DNA from: Zantedeschia hybrid cultivar
Lineage: Eukaryota; Streptophyta; Magnoliopsida; Alismatales; Araceae
Direction of reading: 5' to 3'
Assembly: GCA_030544215.1 (NCBI GenBank)
Contig: JARZZO010000011.1
Span: forward strand, 43,429,001-43,493,000
DNA: 64,000 bases
Position 1 is the first letter of the stretch, and every line of letters begins with the position of its first letter. Shown piece by piece: positions 10,584 through 22,422 of this stretch. The position numbers and the translations under genes were made by a program. The notes beneath the pieces were generated by a model, which saw only the letters and a list, made by a program, of their open reading frames with translations, made no database searches and was not told the DNA's origin.

Positions 10584-11229
10584 CCCAGAATAAGAGGTAT
10601 TTTGATTTGGTAAATTGTTGGTATTCCACCCAGAATAAGTAGAATTGCACTACGCTATTCCAAGTGATTTGGTAAGAATAAGTAGAATAAAGAAGAGAAT
10701 AAAGAGTGGAATAAAGAGTTCAAAATACCCATGTTATTCCGCTTAACCCTTGGTATAACCCATAGTACCCTGGGTTAAGCAATCCCCTCCACCAAAGTGG
10801 GTTAAAAGGTTTTAGGAGAATAAAACATCTTATTCATGGTTTATTCCACAAACAAAGTGAAGCTTAAGGGCTAAGAAGGAGTTAGGAATTGTGAAAGATC
10901 TATTACCTTCTCATCAAGCAATTCAAGATCCATCCAGTTCTCAAGGTAAGGTCAACACCTTGATCAGAGACCTAGAACCCAGAGTGGTTCGCAAAGAGTA
11001 ATATTGGGAGTATGAAGGATCTGGGATACAACATCAGGTTCCCACTTGGCTGAATGAGACTGGAAGGTCCACCCTAGAAGTCTCCACAATCTCTCAAGAC
11101 AAACCTTTGGTCCTAATCCGACCTAAGGAACAACCGGCAACCCTTAAGCCAGTCACCCTCATTTAGATCCCTCCAATCACGACTAAGGGACCCCCTCTAT
11201 CTGTCTTCTGCCCAACCACGAACCAGGGG

Positions 11230-12582
11230 TTGATCACCCACTTTAATCCTATAAGGTCACCAGTGAAAGAAGCAAATCCAATTTCGGTGGGGGTAACACT
11301 TAGGAACCGTATTATTCCTCTAAGCCAGCCTTTAGACTCCCAAGATAACTCGATCCCGATTGCGGGAAATGCTCAATCTGAATATGACATCCTCCAGCAT
11401 TTGCAGAAGACTCCCGCCAAGATCTCTATTCTAGAGCTGATCATGAAATCTTCCACACATAGGGAAACACTGTTCAATTTCCTACAACAAATCACGGTCA
11501 ATGAAGATCTTCCTATTGGAGGAGTCACCAATGCCATTCTCTCGGTCACTCAGGCACCCATGATATCCTTCCCATAAAATGATCTGGCTCCCCCCGAGTG
11601 TCGATCTCTTCCTCTGTGCCTAATTGCCTCTCTCAATGGTCACTCAGTAGACTCCATCCTACTGGATACTGGAGCCTCCATTAATGTCTGTCCCCTCAAA
11701 ACTCTTAAGAAGATAGGGATAGATACAGAAAAGATTGAGTCCACCTCCATGATGGTCTCGGCCTATGATAATTCTTAAAGTCCAGCAGACGGAAAAATCT
11801 TCCTACAACTGGAAATTGGTCCAGTGACCATGATCTCGGAGTTGTACATCTTGGATGTTAAACCCATCTACAATGCTATTCTAAGGAGACCTTGGATGGA
11901 CCAAACTTTAGGGGTCCCATCCACCAATCACCAGTGCTATAAGTTCCCGTATAACGGGAAAATTGTGAAAGTCAAAAGCACTCCCTATATTGAGTCACTG
12001 GACTCAGTAACAGCAGAGCAGATTCCATCTATGATAACTTCCAAGAAAGGCAAAGAACCCATACTTTCCTCAGTCAGTTCTCATCCTAGGCCCAGGCCTG
12101 GCATAGGTTGGCAACTCATAGGTAAAATGGGGTATAATTCAGGCTCTGGATTAGGAAGAGAAGAACAAGGGATGCAAGAGCCCATTTCAGAGAACCCTAT
12201 TATCGGGGGATTTGGGCTAGGCTACAGGTCAACTGAACCAGCAAAAAGGACATAAAAGTGGTCCCTCATGAATCACTTCGTGAAGAAAAAGCAGAAGTTG
12301 CTCAAGATAGAAAAAGGAGTACAAGAAGAGAACGAGGATGTTCCAGAGGAAAATGAAGAGGACTTCGGCATAACATCTTTGTTTCATGAACCAGACAACC
12401 CACGAGTAGGGCACTTTTTGGTCAAGAGTGAACCAGCACCTGCCACGTTCATTCCTTTCTTATTCCACCCACCTTCCGTTCTTATGCTCCCAGCTACAGT
12501 AAAACACAATCTCCCTAATGTTTCGCGTTCGAGACATTTGGTCACCAAAAAAAAAGTCCAATTCCAACACCCAACGGTGTGA
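11230..12582 (+). pseudogene. Tat-1 protease and G-patch region
   Basis: One reading frame, interrupted at 11575-11577, 11776-11778 and 12253-12255 (all TAA). It contains a linker (YDILQHLQKTPAKISI) typical of Tat polyproteins, then an aspartic protease with active site DTGAS at 11665-11679 and flap-side ILRRPWMDQ. Next comes a G-patch-like glycine motif at about 12103-12228 (GIGWQLIGKMGYNSGSGLG ... GGFGLGYR). The protease cleaves the polyprotein; G-patch motifs generally contact nucleic acid or RT. The Tat-2 homologue at 58193-59330 (minus) has the same order. A highly charged acidic tail follows. Confidence 0.82.
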
Positions 12583-12585
12583 AGT

Positions 12586-13046
12586 CACTTTCAAAGAACT
12601 GGCATGTTGGAATAAATCTTCTGTCACTGGGTCTTTGTCTCAAGGATCCACCCTTGTCCCGGCAAGGATAATTCTAAATCATTCTCCTAGTCATGTACAT
12701 AGTAGTTCTAGATTTAGGCTCAAGCAAATTCCATCTTTATTAGTTCAGGAATTAGTAGACAGGTGTAAATACTTAAAAGGGACTATCAAATTTCTTCAAG
12801 AAGGGGTCATCTCTGAACCGATAGAGCCATCGCAAGGTTAGTCTTGCAATGATGGCTTAGGTGTGTTTCAGCTTAGTGAAGATGAGGAGCAAGAAGATGA
12901 TGACTTGGCCAAACCTTTTGTGAGTGGGATGAGACGATTTGACGAGCCTTCGTCAGTCGTCGATGAGCCCACTAAAGAAGTCAACCTCGAAACTAAGAAG
13001 GATCCGAAGATAGTGCTAATCAGTGCTAAATTTAGTCAAGAAGAAG
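12586..13046 (+). pseudogene. Tat-1 linker between G-patch and RT (part before Tekay-B)
   Basis: Encodes an acidic linker containing MRRFDEPSSVVDEPTKEVN, homologous to VKRFDEPSAATEEPTKEIN in Tat-2, directly before the RT domain. The frame is cut at 13046 by the Tekay-B insertion (target duplication AGAAG, 13042-13046) and resumes at 22423. A TAG at 12839-12841 also interrupts it. Confidence 0.7.
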
Positions 13047-14080
13047 TGTAACGACCCGCCACCCTATAATCGGGGATCCGATTACTAAATGGGTACCGAA
13101 TCATTAATTTGGGACCAAACCAGGATCTAGTAAGTCTGGGAAATAAATAATAAACTAAGCTAAACATTCACATCGCATTGACTTGAAATAAAAGTGCAGG
13201 AATTAAAATTATTACAATGCGACTCGATACAGCAAATAATTACATTCTCCAACATAAGGAAATAATTAAATATACAGGCCAAAGATAAATAACAACTACA
13301 TCGGGGCATACCCCGGAACAACCGCTGAAGGCACACCACACCCGGCCGCACACGCCGCTCTAAGTCTGCTGGGAGTCCTCACCTGAAAACCGCAAGGGTG
13401 AGTCTCAAGACAAGACTCAGTAGGGATCCTTCGATCCCCACTGCCCACGCACACACCCACAAGTGTAAAGTACAGCTAACAGTAAAGTAACAAGTGTAGT
13501 GGCAGGTACGATATCTAATTCTCTACGTGAGAACACATACAGTCGAAATGTAATAATCATGCACATTCTAAGCCAACCGTTAGAAAACCCACAACTGCCG
13601 TCTCGATAGAACTCGCCGACCGTACAAACAACGGTGAGAAAAACCTCGACCCGCTGAGACCAAGGAGCAGCCCCTCGGATAGCACGCTCGCTACTCCGGC
13701 CCAACTGGCTCAGGTGACTACCCCTTCCCTCAGCATGAGTGACTCTCCGAATGTACCACTCCGACACCGGTACTAGCTGACCCCGGGGTTCACCAGGTGA
13801 CCCTCTCTCACTAGGCGTCACCCCGCCCACGCCCCCACCGGCGCTGTGCTCACGCCCCCACCAGCACAGGGTGATAAAGTTCTACAATGTCACTCCAGGT
13901 CCACAGTAACTGAAAACCCAACACCGTGCGGTCCGGTCACGTGAAAAGTCCGCGATCGCATAACACACATAGAACCATCCGATCATGAGGAATCCATCTC
14001 TATCGGGTGCACTAAAACATGTGCTAACCATCTTTCTAGCAGTATGAACACATTTTACTGGCATGCATTAGTGAGATTCT

Positions 14081-14449
14081 GTCTTGAATCGCGTCGACCG
14101 AGGTCGACGCCATTCAAGCCCCATGTACAGGTTCACATAAATCAATTTCCAGAATCTGTCCTTAAAAGGCGTCGACACCCGTGGTCGCCTTTTAAAAGGC
14201 GTTGACATCCCCAGACGCCATTCAACACAGAAACCCGGAATTCCAAGACCTTTACTCAAGGGATTTTCTGCCTTAAAAGGCGTCGTGGGTGCCTGACGCC
14301 ATTCAAAAATGCGTCGTTCACTCATGACGTCTTTTAAGCTCTGAATTCCCGACCTGGCAGACTGTCTGTCAGGCGATTCCTGTCTAAAAGGCGTCGTGAT
14401 GGCCCGACGCCCTTCGAAAAGGCGTCGTCCATGCACGACGTCTTTCAAG
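14081..14449. repeat. Palindromic unit array A (7 units), Tekay-B 3' LTR
   Basis: A single unit with nearly perfect arms (CTTGAATCGCGTCGACC and GGTCGACGCCATTCAAG, 14083-14118), followed by three back-to-back pairs (about 14162-14226, 14273-14336, 14383-14449). Arms have the form T-AAA-GGCGTCG / CGACGCC-TTT-A, with loops of 7-10 bases. Confidence 0.8.
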
Positions 14450-14996
14450 CCCAGGAACCAGGATCGCCCTAAGCCCGAGGGCTCCCTTTCCAACCCCAAA
14501 CAAACCCAAAACGGAGGGAAGAAGAGAAACAATACTATCCATAAGCAATACATTCGTGGAAATCCCCCTTATCATCAAATGAACTCCTAAACATGCTCAT
14601 TCTAACCCCCAAATCAAAGATCTACCACATGCATAAACGAGGAAAAACATGATTTTAAGCACGATATTATGGGGAACGTCACCCTACCGGACACTCGAAC
14701 GCCTCCGAGCTTCAAGCCGTCCGCCTGTCTCGCCCCACGCCGCCGCCGGTACCGCCGAGGTCGTCCTAGCCCCACCGTGACGTCGGCCGCCGTCCGGAGA
14801 GTAGAACGCCGCAGTGGAAGTGGAGGTGGTAGGGGTAGGAGCCAAGTAGAGGATGGAGTGGAGAGGGAGGCGAAATGGTGTGAGGAAAAGAGGGAGGAGG
14901 AGGGGGTCGCCGCCGGTTGCCGGAGGAGAAGGAGAGAAGGAGAGTAGGAGAAAATGAGGGAAAGAAGGAGGGCTCGCGGGGCTAGCCAGAAACTGG

Positions 14997-15299
14997 CTAA
15001 AACGCGTCGACATGCACGGACGCGTATCAGGTGACATGACGGCCGCTCTGACAAGATTCTGAAACGCGTCGTCCTACACAGACGCCATTCAAACAACTTG
15101 TCAGGGCCGTACTCTGACACACCCAGAGTCGCAGTCTGAAAGGCGTCGACCCACACGGACGCCGTTCAGACGACCTGACAGGGCCGGACTCTCGCGGCCC
15201 AAGGTCAGCCTACGTGGCACCCACGTGGCAGATCCTGAAATGCGTCTGCCACAGTGGACGCCGTTTAAAACGCGTCTCGAAGTCCTGACGCGATTCGAC
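14997..15299. repeat. Palindromic unit array A (5 units), Tekay-B 3' LTR
   Basis: Units at about 15000-15032, 15058-15092, 15135-15171 and a pair at 15235-15299. The three first units are spaced about 65-75 bp apart, and the arms (TCTGAAAGGCGTCGAC / GGACGCCGTTCAGA) are longer here than in the other group. Confidence 0.8.
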
Positions 15300-15378
15300 T
15301 TAGAACCCCCGCCCCTCACAAGGGCTAGAACTATAGGGCCCGACCCGAAAACCGGATCCGTAAGTCTCGATCCTTACA

Positions 15379-15420
15379 TTCTCCCCCCCTTAAAAGAAAT
15401 TTCGCCCTCGAAATTGATTG
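15379..15420 (-). promoter_or_regulatory. Tekay-B polypurine tract and flanking palindrome
   Basis: On the minus strand, AAGGGGGGAGAA lies directly before the LTR (plus-strand CTCCCCCCCTT at about 15381-15391). The perfect inverted repeat AATTTCG-AGGG-CGAAATT lies just upstream of it (15398-15415). Confidence 0.8.
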
Positions 15421-15466
15421 CTAGGAATATCAAGGTCACAACGGGGGTACAAGTTCACGGGGATAC

Positions 15467-17185
15467 TTACGAAAAGAGGTAAGGAAATTGCTCCCGCATC
15501 TCATCCTCTCGCTCCCAGGTCGCCTCATCTCCGGAGCGGTACTGCCAAATCACCTTGACCAACGGTACGACCTTGTTCCGCAAGACCTGATCTCTGCGAT
15601 CCTCAATACGAACCGGATACTCTGGGAATGACAAATCCTCAGCTACCTCCAACTCTGAAAAATCCAACACATGGGACGGATCCTGAACGTACTTCCTCAG
15701 CAAGGACACATGGAACACATCGTGCACTCCTGCAAGACTGGGCGGCAAGGCCAGCTGATACGCGGTTTCCCCAATTCGAGCAAGAATGGGAAAAGGTCCA
15801 ATATATCGCGGACTCAGCTTGCCTCGCTTCCCGAATCTCATCACACCCTTGGAGGGTGAGACTCGGAGAAACACGTGGTCCCCAACCTCAAATTCAAGTG
15901 GTCTCCGTCGGATGTCAGCATAACTCTTCTGTCTGTTCTGAGCTGCGGTCAACCTCTGCCGAACTGTCCTGGCAATCTCAGCACACTGCTGCACTAACTC
16001 AGGTCCTGCTATCTGCCTCTCACCGATCTCGGACCAACACACCGGAGATCGACACGGCCGCCCATACAAAGCCTCATAAGGCGCCATGCCGATGCTAGAA
16101 TGATAGCTGTTGTTGTAGGCAAACTCCACGGTGGACAAGTGTTGTTCCCACGAACCTCCCCAGTCTAGGCAACACGCCCTGAGCATATCCTCCAAGGTCT
16201 GAATAGTCCTCTCCGACTGCCCGTCAGTCTCTGGATGGTAGACCGAGCTGAAAGCCAACTGAGTGCCCAACGCCTGCTGAAAGCTCTTCCAGAATCTGGA
16301 AGTAAACCTCGGATCTCGATCCGATACAATGGACAAGGGTACCCCGTGCAGAGAGATAATCCGGTCCACAAACAACTTAGCCAGCTTGCCGACCGACCAG
16401 TCCTTCCTAATGGCTAGGAAGTGTGCCGACTTGGTCAGCCGATCAACGATAACCCAGATAGCGTCTCTCCTGCTAGGGGATGCAGGCAATCCCATCACAA
16501 AGTCCATCGTCACATGCTCCCATTTCCACTCAGGAATCGGCAAGGGCTGCAGCAACCCTCCTGGTCTCTGATGCTCGGCTTTAACCTGCTGGCATGTCAT
16601 ACATCTAGCCACATACTCAGCCACATCTCTTTTCATACCGGGCCACCAGAAGTGCCTCCTCAAACAGTGATACATCTTTGTTGTCCCGGGATGCACTGCA
16701 TACCTCGAACGGTGCGCCTCATCAAGAACACATCTGCGCACGTCTTCCTCAGTCGGGACATAGAGTCTGCCTTTGAATCTGACGGTACCATCATCCCACA
16801 ACTCAACCTCAGACCTCTGGAGAATCTGCGGTAACTCAGCATCTGCCCTCTGAGCCTCAATCAAAGCATGGTACACAGCCGGTCTCACAGTCAGGCTAGC
16901 AAGCACCGCTCTATCCTCTTCACGTGGAACCCTAAAGGAGGATTCCACCACCTGCTCGAACAATTTCCATTCCCGAATCATGAGGTATGACATGACCGTT
17001 TTCCGACTCAAAGCATCTGCCACCACATTCGCCTTGCCCGGATGATAAGAAAGGTCAAAGTCATAATCCTTAATAAACTCCATCCACCTCCGCTGTCTCA
17101 GATTCAGGTCTCTTTGAGTGAACACATATTTCAAGCTCTTGTGATCTGTAAAAACCTGAAACTTCTCTCCATATAAATAATGCCT
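15467..17185 (-). CDS. Tekay-B pol, C-terminal part: RNase H end, integrase, chromodomain-like tail
   Basis: In-frame continuation of the gag-pol frame after the single stop at 17186-17188. Numbering from the first Met at 17134 (555 aa): end of RNase H (HPGKANVVADALSRK, residues 31-45), then the integrase zinc module (His141/His148, Cys178, Cys181). The catalytic triad is Asp211, Asp272 and Glu308; 35 residues separate the last two, the classic DD35E. A GPF/Y module near residue 450 and a C-terminal chromodomain-like segment (VIWQYRSGDEATWE) follow. All catalytic residues are present. The product inserts element cDNA, probably into heterochromatin. It can be made only by readthrough, or if the stop is a private mutation of this copy. 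Confidence 0.92.
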   Translation of the reverse strand, partial: RHYLYGEKFQVFTDHKSLKYVFTQRDLNLRQRRWMEFIKDYDFDLSYHPGKANVVADALSRKTVMSYLMIREWKLFEQVVESSFRVPREEDRAVLASLTVRPAVYHALIEAQRADAELPQILQRSEVELWDDGTVRFKGRLYVPTEEDVRRCVLDEAHRSRYAVHPGTTKMYHCLRRHFWWPGMKRDVAEYVARCMTCQQVKAEHQRPGGLLQPLPIPEWKWEHVTMDFVMGLPASPSRRDAIWVIVDRLTKSAHFLAIRKDWSVGKLAKLFVDRIISLHGVPLSIVSDRDPRFTSRFWKSFQQALGTQLAFSSVYHPETDGQSERTIQTLEDMLRACCLDWGGSWEQHLSTVEFAYNNSYHSSIGMAPYEALYGRPCRSPVCWSEIGERQIAGPELVQQCAEIARTVRQRLTAAQNRQKSYADIRRRPLEFEVGDHVFLRVSPSKGVMRFGKRGKLSPRYIGPFPILARIGETAYQLALPPSLAGVHDVFHVSLLRKYVQDPSHVLDFSELEVAEDLSFPEYPVRIEDRRDQVLRNKVVPLVKVIWQYRSGDEATWEREDEMREQFPYLFS

Positions 17186-19966
17186 CTAGATCTTCAGTGC
17201 AAATACCACAGCTGCAAGCTCCAAATCATGAGTAGGATAGTTCTCTTCATGCCTCTTCAGCTGCCGAGAAGCATAAGCAACTACCCTGCCATGCTGCATA
17301 AGGACTGCTCCCAAACCTCGACGGGACGCATCTGAGTAAACCACAAATCCACCTGACCCAGATGGAAGCACCAGCACTGGGGCTGACGTGAGACGAGTTT
17401 TTAGCTCAATAAAACTCTGCTCACAATCCTCAGTCCACACAAAACGAACTCCCTTTCGAGTCAACCTCGACAAGGGGGCCGCTATCGAAGAAAATCCCTG
17501 AACAAACCGCCTGTAATATCCGGCAAGCCCCAGAAAGCTCCTGATCTCAGTCACTGAAGTCGGCCTGCTCCAGTCCATCACTGCCTCTATCTTGGCTGGA
17601 TCCACTGCGATGCATTCACCAGAAATAACGTGCCCAAGGAAGTGCACCTCGTTTAGCCAAAATTCACATTTGCTGAACTTGGCGTAAAGTTGGTGCTCTC
17701 TCAGAACCTGCAACACTGCCCGAAGATGAGCAGCGTGCTCTTCCTCAGAAGAAGAATAAATCAGAATGTCGTCAACAAACACAACCACAAACTGTTCCAG
17801 GTAGGTCCTGAAGACTCGGTTCATCAGATCCATAAAGGCTGCCGGAGCATTGGTTAAGCCGAAGGGCATAACCAAAAACTCATAATGCCCATACCGAGTC
17901 CTGAAAGCCGTCTTACTAACATCCACATCCCTGATTCTCATCTGATAATACCCAGATCTCAGATCGATCTTGGAAAACACCCTCGCTGTCTGCAACTGAT
18001 CCATCAAATCGTCGATCCTAGGAAGCGGGTACTTATTCTTTATTGTTACTTGGTTCAGCTGCCTATAATCGATGCACAATCTCAAGGAACCATCCTTCTT
18101 CCTGACAAACAGAACTGGAGCACCCCACGGAGATGTACTGGGACGAATGAAACCCTTATCCAGCAACTCCTGCAATTGCGCCTTCAACTCAGCGAGTTCG
18201 GCTGGCGCCATCCGATACGGGGCCTTAGACGAGGGCGCCGTACCTGGTGCAAGCTCGATGGTAAACTCAACCTCTCGCTGAGGAGGAAGGCCAGGCAGCT
18301 CCTCAGGAAAAACATCTACGAAATCACAAACAACAGGTACCTCCCAAGGACTGGGACTAGCACGGACATCAGAAACAACGACAGAGGCTAAGAAAGCCTC
18401 GCAGGCACCAGCAAGCAACCTCCGTGCCTTAAAGGCAGAAATGAGAATACCTCGAGGAGAAAGCCTAATACCTTGGAAGAAGAAGGTCGGGATGTCCGGA
18501 ATAGAGAAGCACACCCTCTTCCTGTGGCAGTTCACCTCCGCATAAAAGGCTTCCAACCAATCCATACCCAGGATGATATCGAAATCACGAATAGCAAGTA
18601 CGACCAACTGGGCAGGTAGTACATGACCCTCAATGGTCAAGGGAACATCCCTCAAACAATTATAAGATATCATGAAGTCTCCAGAAGGAACCTCAACCAT
18701 CAGACCATCAGACAACTCATCAACGGGTGCAGAAAGAATATCTAGGAACTGCTCGGAAATAAAAGAATGCGAAGCACCCGAATCGATCAACACATGCGCA
18801 GAGTTCCCAAGGACAGAGAGTGTACCTTCCACCAAGTTGGATGCGCGAGCCTCCCTCCTGGTGATAGCTAGAACTCTCCCCTGAGTCCTCGGCTTCTTCT
18901 GATCGCCATGACCCTGCCCCTGACTATGCCCCTGCGGGCACTGCCTCGCCAGATGGCCCTGTTGGCCGCAAGTAAAACACCGCCTGGGAAGAGTGGGACA
19001 CTGAGTCCCGCCATGAGCACCACCACATTGCTGACAAACAGCCGGAAGCCTCTGAGCTGGCTCCTGCTGTGCACTGGATGCAGACTGACTCTGCTGACCC
19101 TGCCTGGGCCTGTTGCTGTCGCTGCTGCCACTACTGCTGCCACCACCCCTGAAGAATCTCCTGAATCGGGAGCCGAGAGAAGACGATCCCGAACCGACTG
19201 AAGGAGCTGGTGCCGCTGCCTTACCCCTGCCTCGCGCTGGCCCCTGAACAGTCTGTCCTCTCTCCCGGGCCGACTGGATCTGCTGAGCCTCTACAGCTGC
19301 TGCACGCCTAACAGCTGACGCCAAGTCTGTACAACAATGGGACGCCACGAAGTTCCTCAAACTCAGCCCATCCACAAACCTCTCCGTGCGACGCACCTCG
19401 TCCCCAGATATGAAAGGCACGAACCGTCCCAGCGAAACAAACTTCGCCTCGTACTCAAGTACCGTCATACTCCCCTGCGTCAAATCCATAAACTCCCTCT
19501 CCTTAGCTCGCTGGAAATGTCTAGGGAAATATTGTGCATTGAACTCCTTGACAAAGGTCTCCCAAGAAATTTCCCTAAGACTCCTGTCCCCATAAGACAA
19601 ACTCTTCAGTGTGGTCCACCAGTCATAGGCGCTATCCTTCAGCATGAAGGTAGCCAGTGGGGTCCTCTCTACTGCTGCACAGTCCATAGTATCAAAAGTC
19701 TTCTCAATCTCTCTAAGCCAATGAATGGCCTCGTCAGGGTCGGGACGACCGGTGAAGTGAGGTGGCCTCAGCTTCAAGAACCTCTCAAGTGTAGCTGTGG
19801 TCCCTCCCCGAGTACTAGAACCCTCGCTAGGATCTCGAGTCTGATATCGAGCCATAGTATCCATCATGGCCTCCATAAACTGCTCAACACTCGGCCTCCC
19901 TGCCTCGGACCCACTAGGGGCATCTCCCCTCTCTCGAATAACTGGCATCCTCTTCCTGGGAGCCAT
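17186..19966 (-). CDS. Tekay-B gag-protease-RT-RNase H
   Basis: A 926-residue frame starting at ATG 19966 ([10 protein letters not shown]). Gag: capsid-like region 60-230, Arg/Gly/Ser-rich linker, zinc knuckle Cys330-Cys333-His338-Cys343. Aspartic protease: DSGA at 395-398. Reverse transcriptase: about 590-830, with KIDLRSGY (Asp668) and FVDD (catalytic 732-733). RNase H starts near 885 ([13 protein letters not shown]). The frame stops at TAG 17186-17188, where the Tekay consensus context ALKIxRHYLYGE expects Trp, so this is a single G-to-A change. Gag and Pol share one frame, as in other plant chromoviruses. The rest is intact. Confidence 0.93.
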   Translation of the reverse strand: MAPRKRMPVIRERGDAPSGSEAGRPSVEQFMEAMMDTMARYQTRDPSEGSSTRGGTTATLERFLKLRPPHFTGRPDPDEAIHWLREIEKTFDTMDCAAVERTPLATFMLKDSAYDWWTTLKSLSYGDRSLREISWETFVKEFNAQYFPRHFQRAKEREFMDLTQGSMTVLEYEAKFVSLGRFVPFISGDEVRRTERFVDGLSLRNFVASHCCTDLASAVRRAAAVEAQQIQSARERGQTVQGPARGRGKAAAPAPSVGSGSSSLGSRFRRFFRGGGSSSGSSDSNRPRQGQQSQSASSAQQEPAQRLPAVCQQCGGAHGGTQCPTLPRRCFTCGQQGHLARQCPQGHSQGQGHGDQKKPRTQGRVLAITRREARASNLVEGTLSVLGNSAHVLIDSGASHSFISEQFLDILSAPVDELSDGLMVEVPSGDFMISYNCLRDVPLTIEGHVLPAQLVVLAIRDFDIILGMDWLEAFYAEVNCHRKRVCFSIPDIPTFFFQGIRLSPRGILISAFKARRLLAGACEAFLASVVVSDVRASPSPWEVPVVCDFVDVFPEELPGLPPQREVEFTIELAPGTAPSSKAPYRMAPAELAELKAQLQELLDKGFIRPSTSPWGAPVLFVRKKDGSLRLCIDYRQLNQVTIKNKYPLPRIDDLMDQLQTARVFSKIDLRSGYYQMRIRDVDVSKTAFRTRYGHYEFLVMPFGLTNAPAAFMDLMNRVFRTYLEQFVVVFVDDILIYSSSEEEHAAHLRAVLQVLREHQLYAKFSKCEFWLNEVHFLGHVISGECIAVDPAKIEAVMDWSRPTSVTEIRSFLGLAGYYRRFVQGFSSIAAPLSRLTRKGVRFVWTEDCEQSFIELKTRLTSAPVLVLPSGSGGFVVYSDASRRGLGAVLMQHGRVVAYASRQLKRHEENYPTHDLELAAVVFALKI

Positions 19967-20107
19967 CTACTCGCCTACAATTACAAAATCAAAAGTTCTA
20001 ATTAGAGTCCTAAAACCTATGCTATCGCCGTGCCTGTACGGGATAATGTATTTATTTGCCGAATTACAACATTTAACCTAGTTATTTATTTATTTGCCAG
20101 ACCGTAT

Positions 20108-20119
20108 GCTCTGATACCA
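20108..20119 (-). promoter_or_regulatory. Tekay-B primer binding site (tRNA-iMet)
   Basis: On the minus strand TGGTATCAGAGC follows the 5' LTR after two bases. It is complementary to the 3' end of plant initiator methionine tRNA, the usual primer of Ty3/gypsy chromoviruses. Confidence 0.92.
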
Positions 20120-20121
20120 AC

Positions 20122-22417
20122 TGTAACGACCCGCCACCCTATAATCGGGGATCCGATTACTAAATGGGTACCGAATCATTAATTTGGGACCAAATCAGGA
20201 TCTAGTAAGTCTGGGAAATAAATAATAAACTAAGCTAAACATTCACATCGCATTGACTTGAAATAAAAGTGCAGGAATTAAAATTATTACAATGCGACTC
20301 GATACAGCAAATAATTACATTCTCCAACATAAGGAAATAATTAAATATACAGGCCAAAGATAAATAACAACTACATCGGGGCATACCCCGGAACAACCGC
20401 TGAAGGCACACCACACCCGGCCGCACACGCCGCTCTAAGTCTGCTGGGAGTCCTCACTTGAAAACCGCAGGGGTGAGTCTCAAGACAAGACTCAGTAGGG
20501 ATCCTTCGATCCCCACTGCCCACGCACACACCCACATGTGTAAAGTACAGCTAACAGTAAAGTAACAAGTGTAGTGGCAGGTACGATATCTAATTCTCTA
20601 CGTGAGAACACATACAGTCGAAATGTAATAATCATGCACATTCTAAGCCAACCGTTAGAAAACCCACAACTGCCGTCTCGATAGAACTCGCCGACCGTAC
20701 AAACAACGGTGAGAAAAACCTCGACCCGCTGAGACCAAGGAGCAGCCCCTCGGATAGCACGCTCGCTACTCCGGCCCAACTGGCTCAGGTGACTACCCCT
20801 TCCCTCAGCATGAGTGACTCTCCGAATGTACCACTCCAACACCGGTACTAGCTGACCCCGGGGTTCACCAGGTGACCCTCTCTCACTAGGCGTCACCCCG
20901 CCCACGCCCCCACCGGCGCTGTGCTCACGCCCCCACCAGCACAGGGTGATAAAGTGCTACAATGTCACTCCAGGTCCACAGTAACTGAAAACCCAACACC
21001 GTGCGGTCCGGTCACGTGAAAAGTCCGCGATCGCATAACACACATAGAACCATCCGATCATGAGGAATCCATCTCTATCGGGTGCACTAAAACATGTGCT
21101 AACCATCTTTCTAGCAGTATGAACACATTTTACTGGCATGCATTAGTGAGATTCAAGCCCCATGTACAGGTTCACATAAATCAATTTCCAGAATCTGGCC
21201 TTAAAAGGCGTCGACACCCGTGGTCGCCTTTTAAAAGGCGTCGACATCCCCAGACGCCATTCAACACAGAAACCCGGAATTCCAAGACCTTTACTCAGGG
21301 GATTTTCTGCCTTAAAAGGTGTCGTGGGTACCTGACGCCATTCAAAAATGCGTCGTTCACTCATGACGTCTTTTAAGCTCTGAATTCCCGACCTGGCAGA
21401 CTGTCTGTCAGGCGATTCCTGTCTAAAAGGCGTCGTGATGGCCCGACGCCCTTCGAAAAGGCGTCGTCCATGCACGACGTCTTTCAAGCCCAGGAACCAG
21501 GATCTCCCTAAGCCCGAGGGCTCCCTTTCCAACCCCAAACAAACCCAAAACGGAGGGAAGAAGAGAAACAATACTATCCATAAGCAATACATTCGTGGAA
21601 ATCCCCCTTATCATCAAATGAACTCCTAAACATGCTCATTCTAACCCCCAAATCAAAGATCTACCACATGCATAAACGAGGAAAAACATGATTTTAAGCA
21701 CGATATTATGGGGAACGTCACCCTACCGGACATTCGAACGCCTCCGAGCTTCAAGCCGTCCGCCTGTCTCGCCCCACGCCGCCGCCGGTACCGCCGAGGT
21801 CGTCCTAGCCCCACCGTGACGTCGGCCGCCGTCCGGAGAGTAGAACGCCGCAGTGGAAGTGGAGGTGGTAGGGGTAGGAGCCAGGTAGAGGATGGAGTGG
21901 AGAGAGAGGCGAAATGGTGTGAGGAAAAGAGGGAGGAGGAGGGGGTCGCCGCCGGTTGCCGGAGGAGAAGGAGAGAAGGAGAGTAGGAGAAAATGAGGGA
22001 AAGAAGGAGGGCTCGCGGGGCTAGCCAGAAACTGGCTAAAACGCGTCGACATGCACGGACGCCTATCAGGTGACATGACGGCCGCTCTGACAAGATTCTA
22101 AAACGCGTCGTCCTACACAGACGCCATTCAAACAACTTGTCAGGGCCGTACTCTGACACACCCAGAGTCGCAGTCTGAAAGGCGTCGACCCACACGGACG
22201 CCTTTCAGACGACCTGACAGGGCCGGACTCTCGCGGCCCAAGGTCAGCCCACGTGGCACCCATGTGGCAGATCCTAAAATGCGTCTGCCACGGTGGACGC
22301 CGTTTAAAACGCGTCTCGAGGTCCTGACGCGATTCGACTTAGAACCCCCGCCCCTCACAAGGGCTAGAACTACAGGGCCCGACCCGAAAACCGGATCCGT
22401 AAGTCTCGATCCTTACA
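20122..22417 (-). repeat. Tekay-B 5' LTR (2296 bp)
   Basis: Same termini as the 3' LTR. It is 36 bp shorter because one whole palindromic unit is missing: the sequence passes directly from GAGATTC to AAGCCCC near 21151-21158. The other eleven units are present (about 21200-21488 and 22036-22338). Confidence 0.95.
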
Positions 22418-22422
22418 AGAAG

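Larger units (their letters stand above)
13047..15378 (-). repeat. Tekay-B 3' LTR (2332 bp)
   Basis: Plus-strand ends TGTAACGACCCGCC and GATCCTTACA. Read on the minus strand it starts TGTAAGGATCGAG and ends CGGGTCGTTACA. It carries twelve GGCGTC/GACGCC palindromes in two groups (14081-14449 and 14997-15299) and a purine-rich stretch near 14860-14970. It retains the 36 bp (14080-14115) that the 5' copy has lost. Confidence 0.95.
13047..22417 (-). mobile_element. Tekay-B: nearly intact Tekay/Del chromovirus inside Tat-1
   Basis: Complete 9371-bp element on the minus strand, with LTRs at 20122-22417 (5') and 13047-15378 (3') and the 5-bp duplication AGAAG on both sides (13042-13046, 22418-22422). 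A tRNA-iMet primer site, a polypurine tract and one long gag-pol frame are present, with a single nonsense codon. By hand count the LTRs differ at about 24 positions plus one 36-bp gap over 2296 bp, roughly 1%, so insertion was recent. It is the only element in the window that looks almost capable of movement. Confidence 0.95.

Noticed and set aside
14081..14449. Regularly spaced repeats in LTRs as a CRISPR-like array
   Set aside because: Units are themselves palindromic with variable loops, irregularly spaced, inside plant LTRs, and there are no cas genes. They are hairpin repeats and not repeat-spacer arrays.
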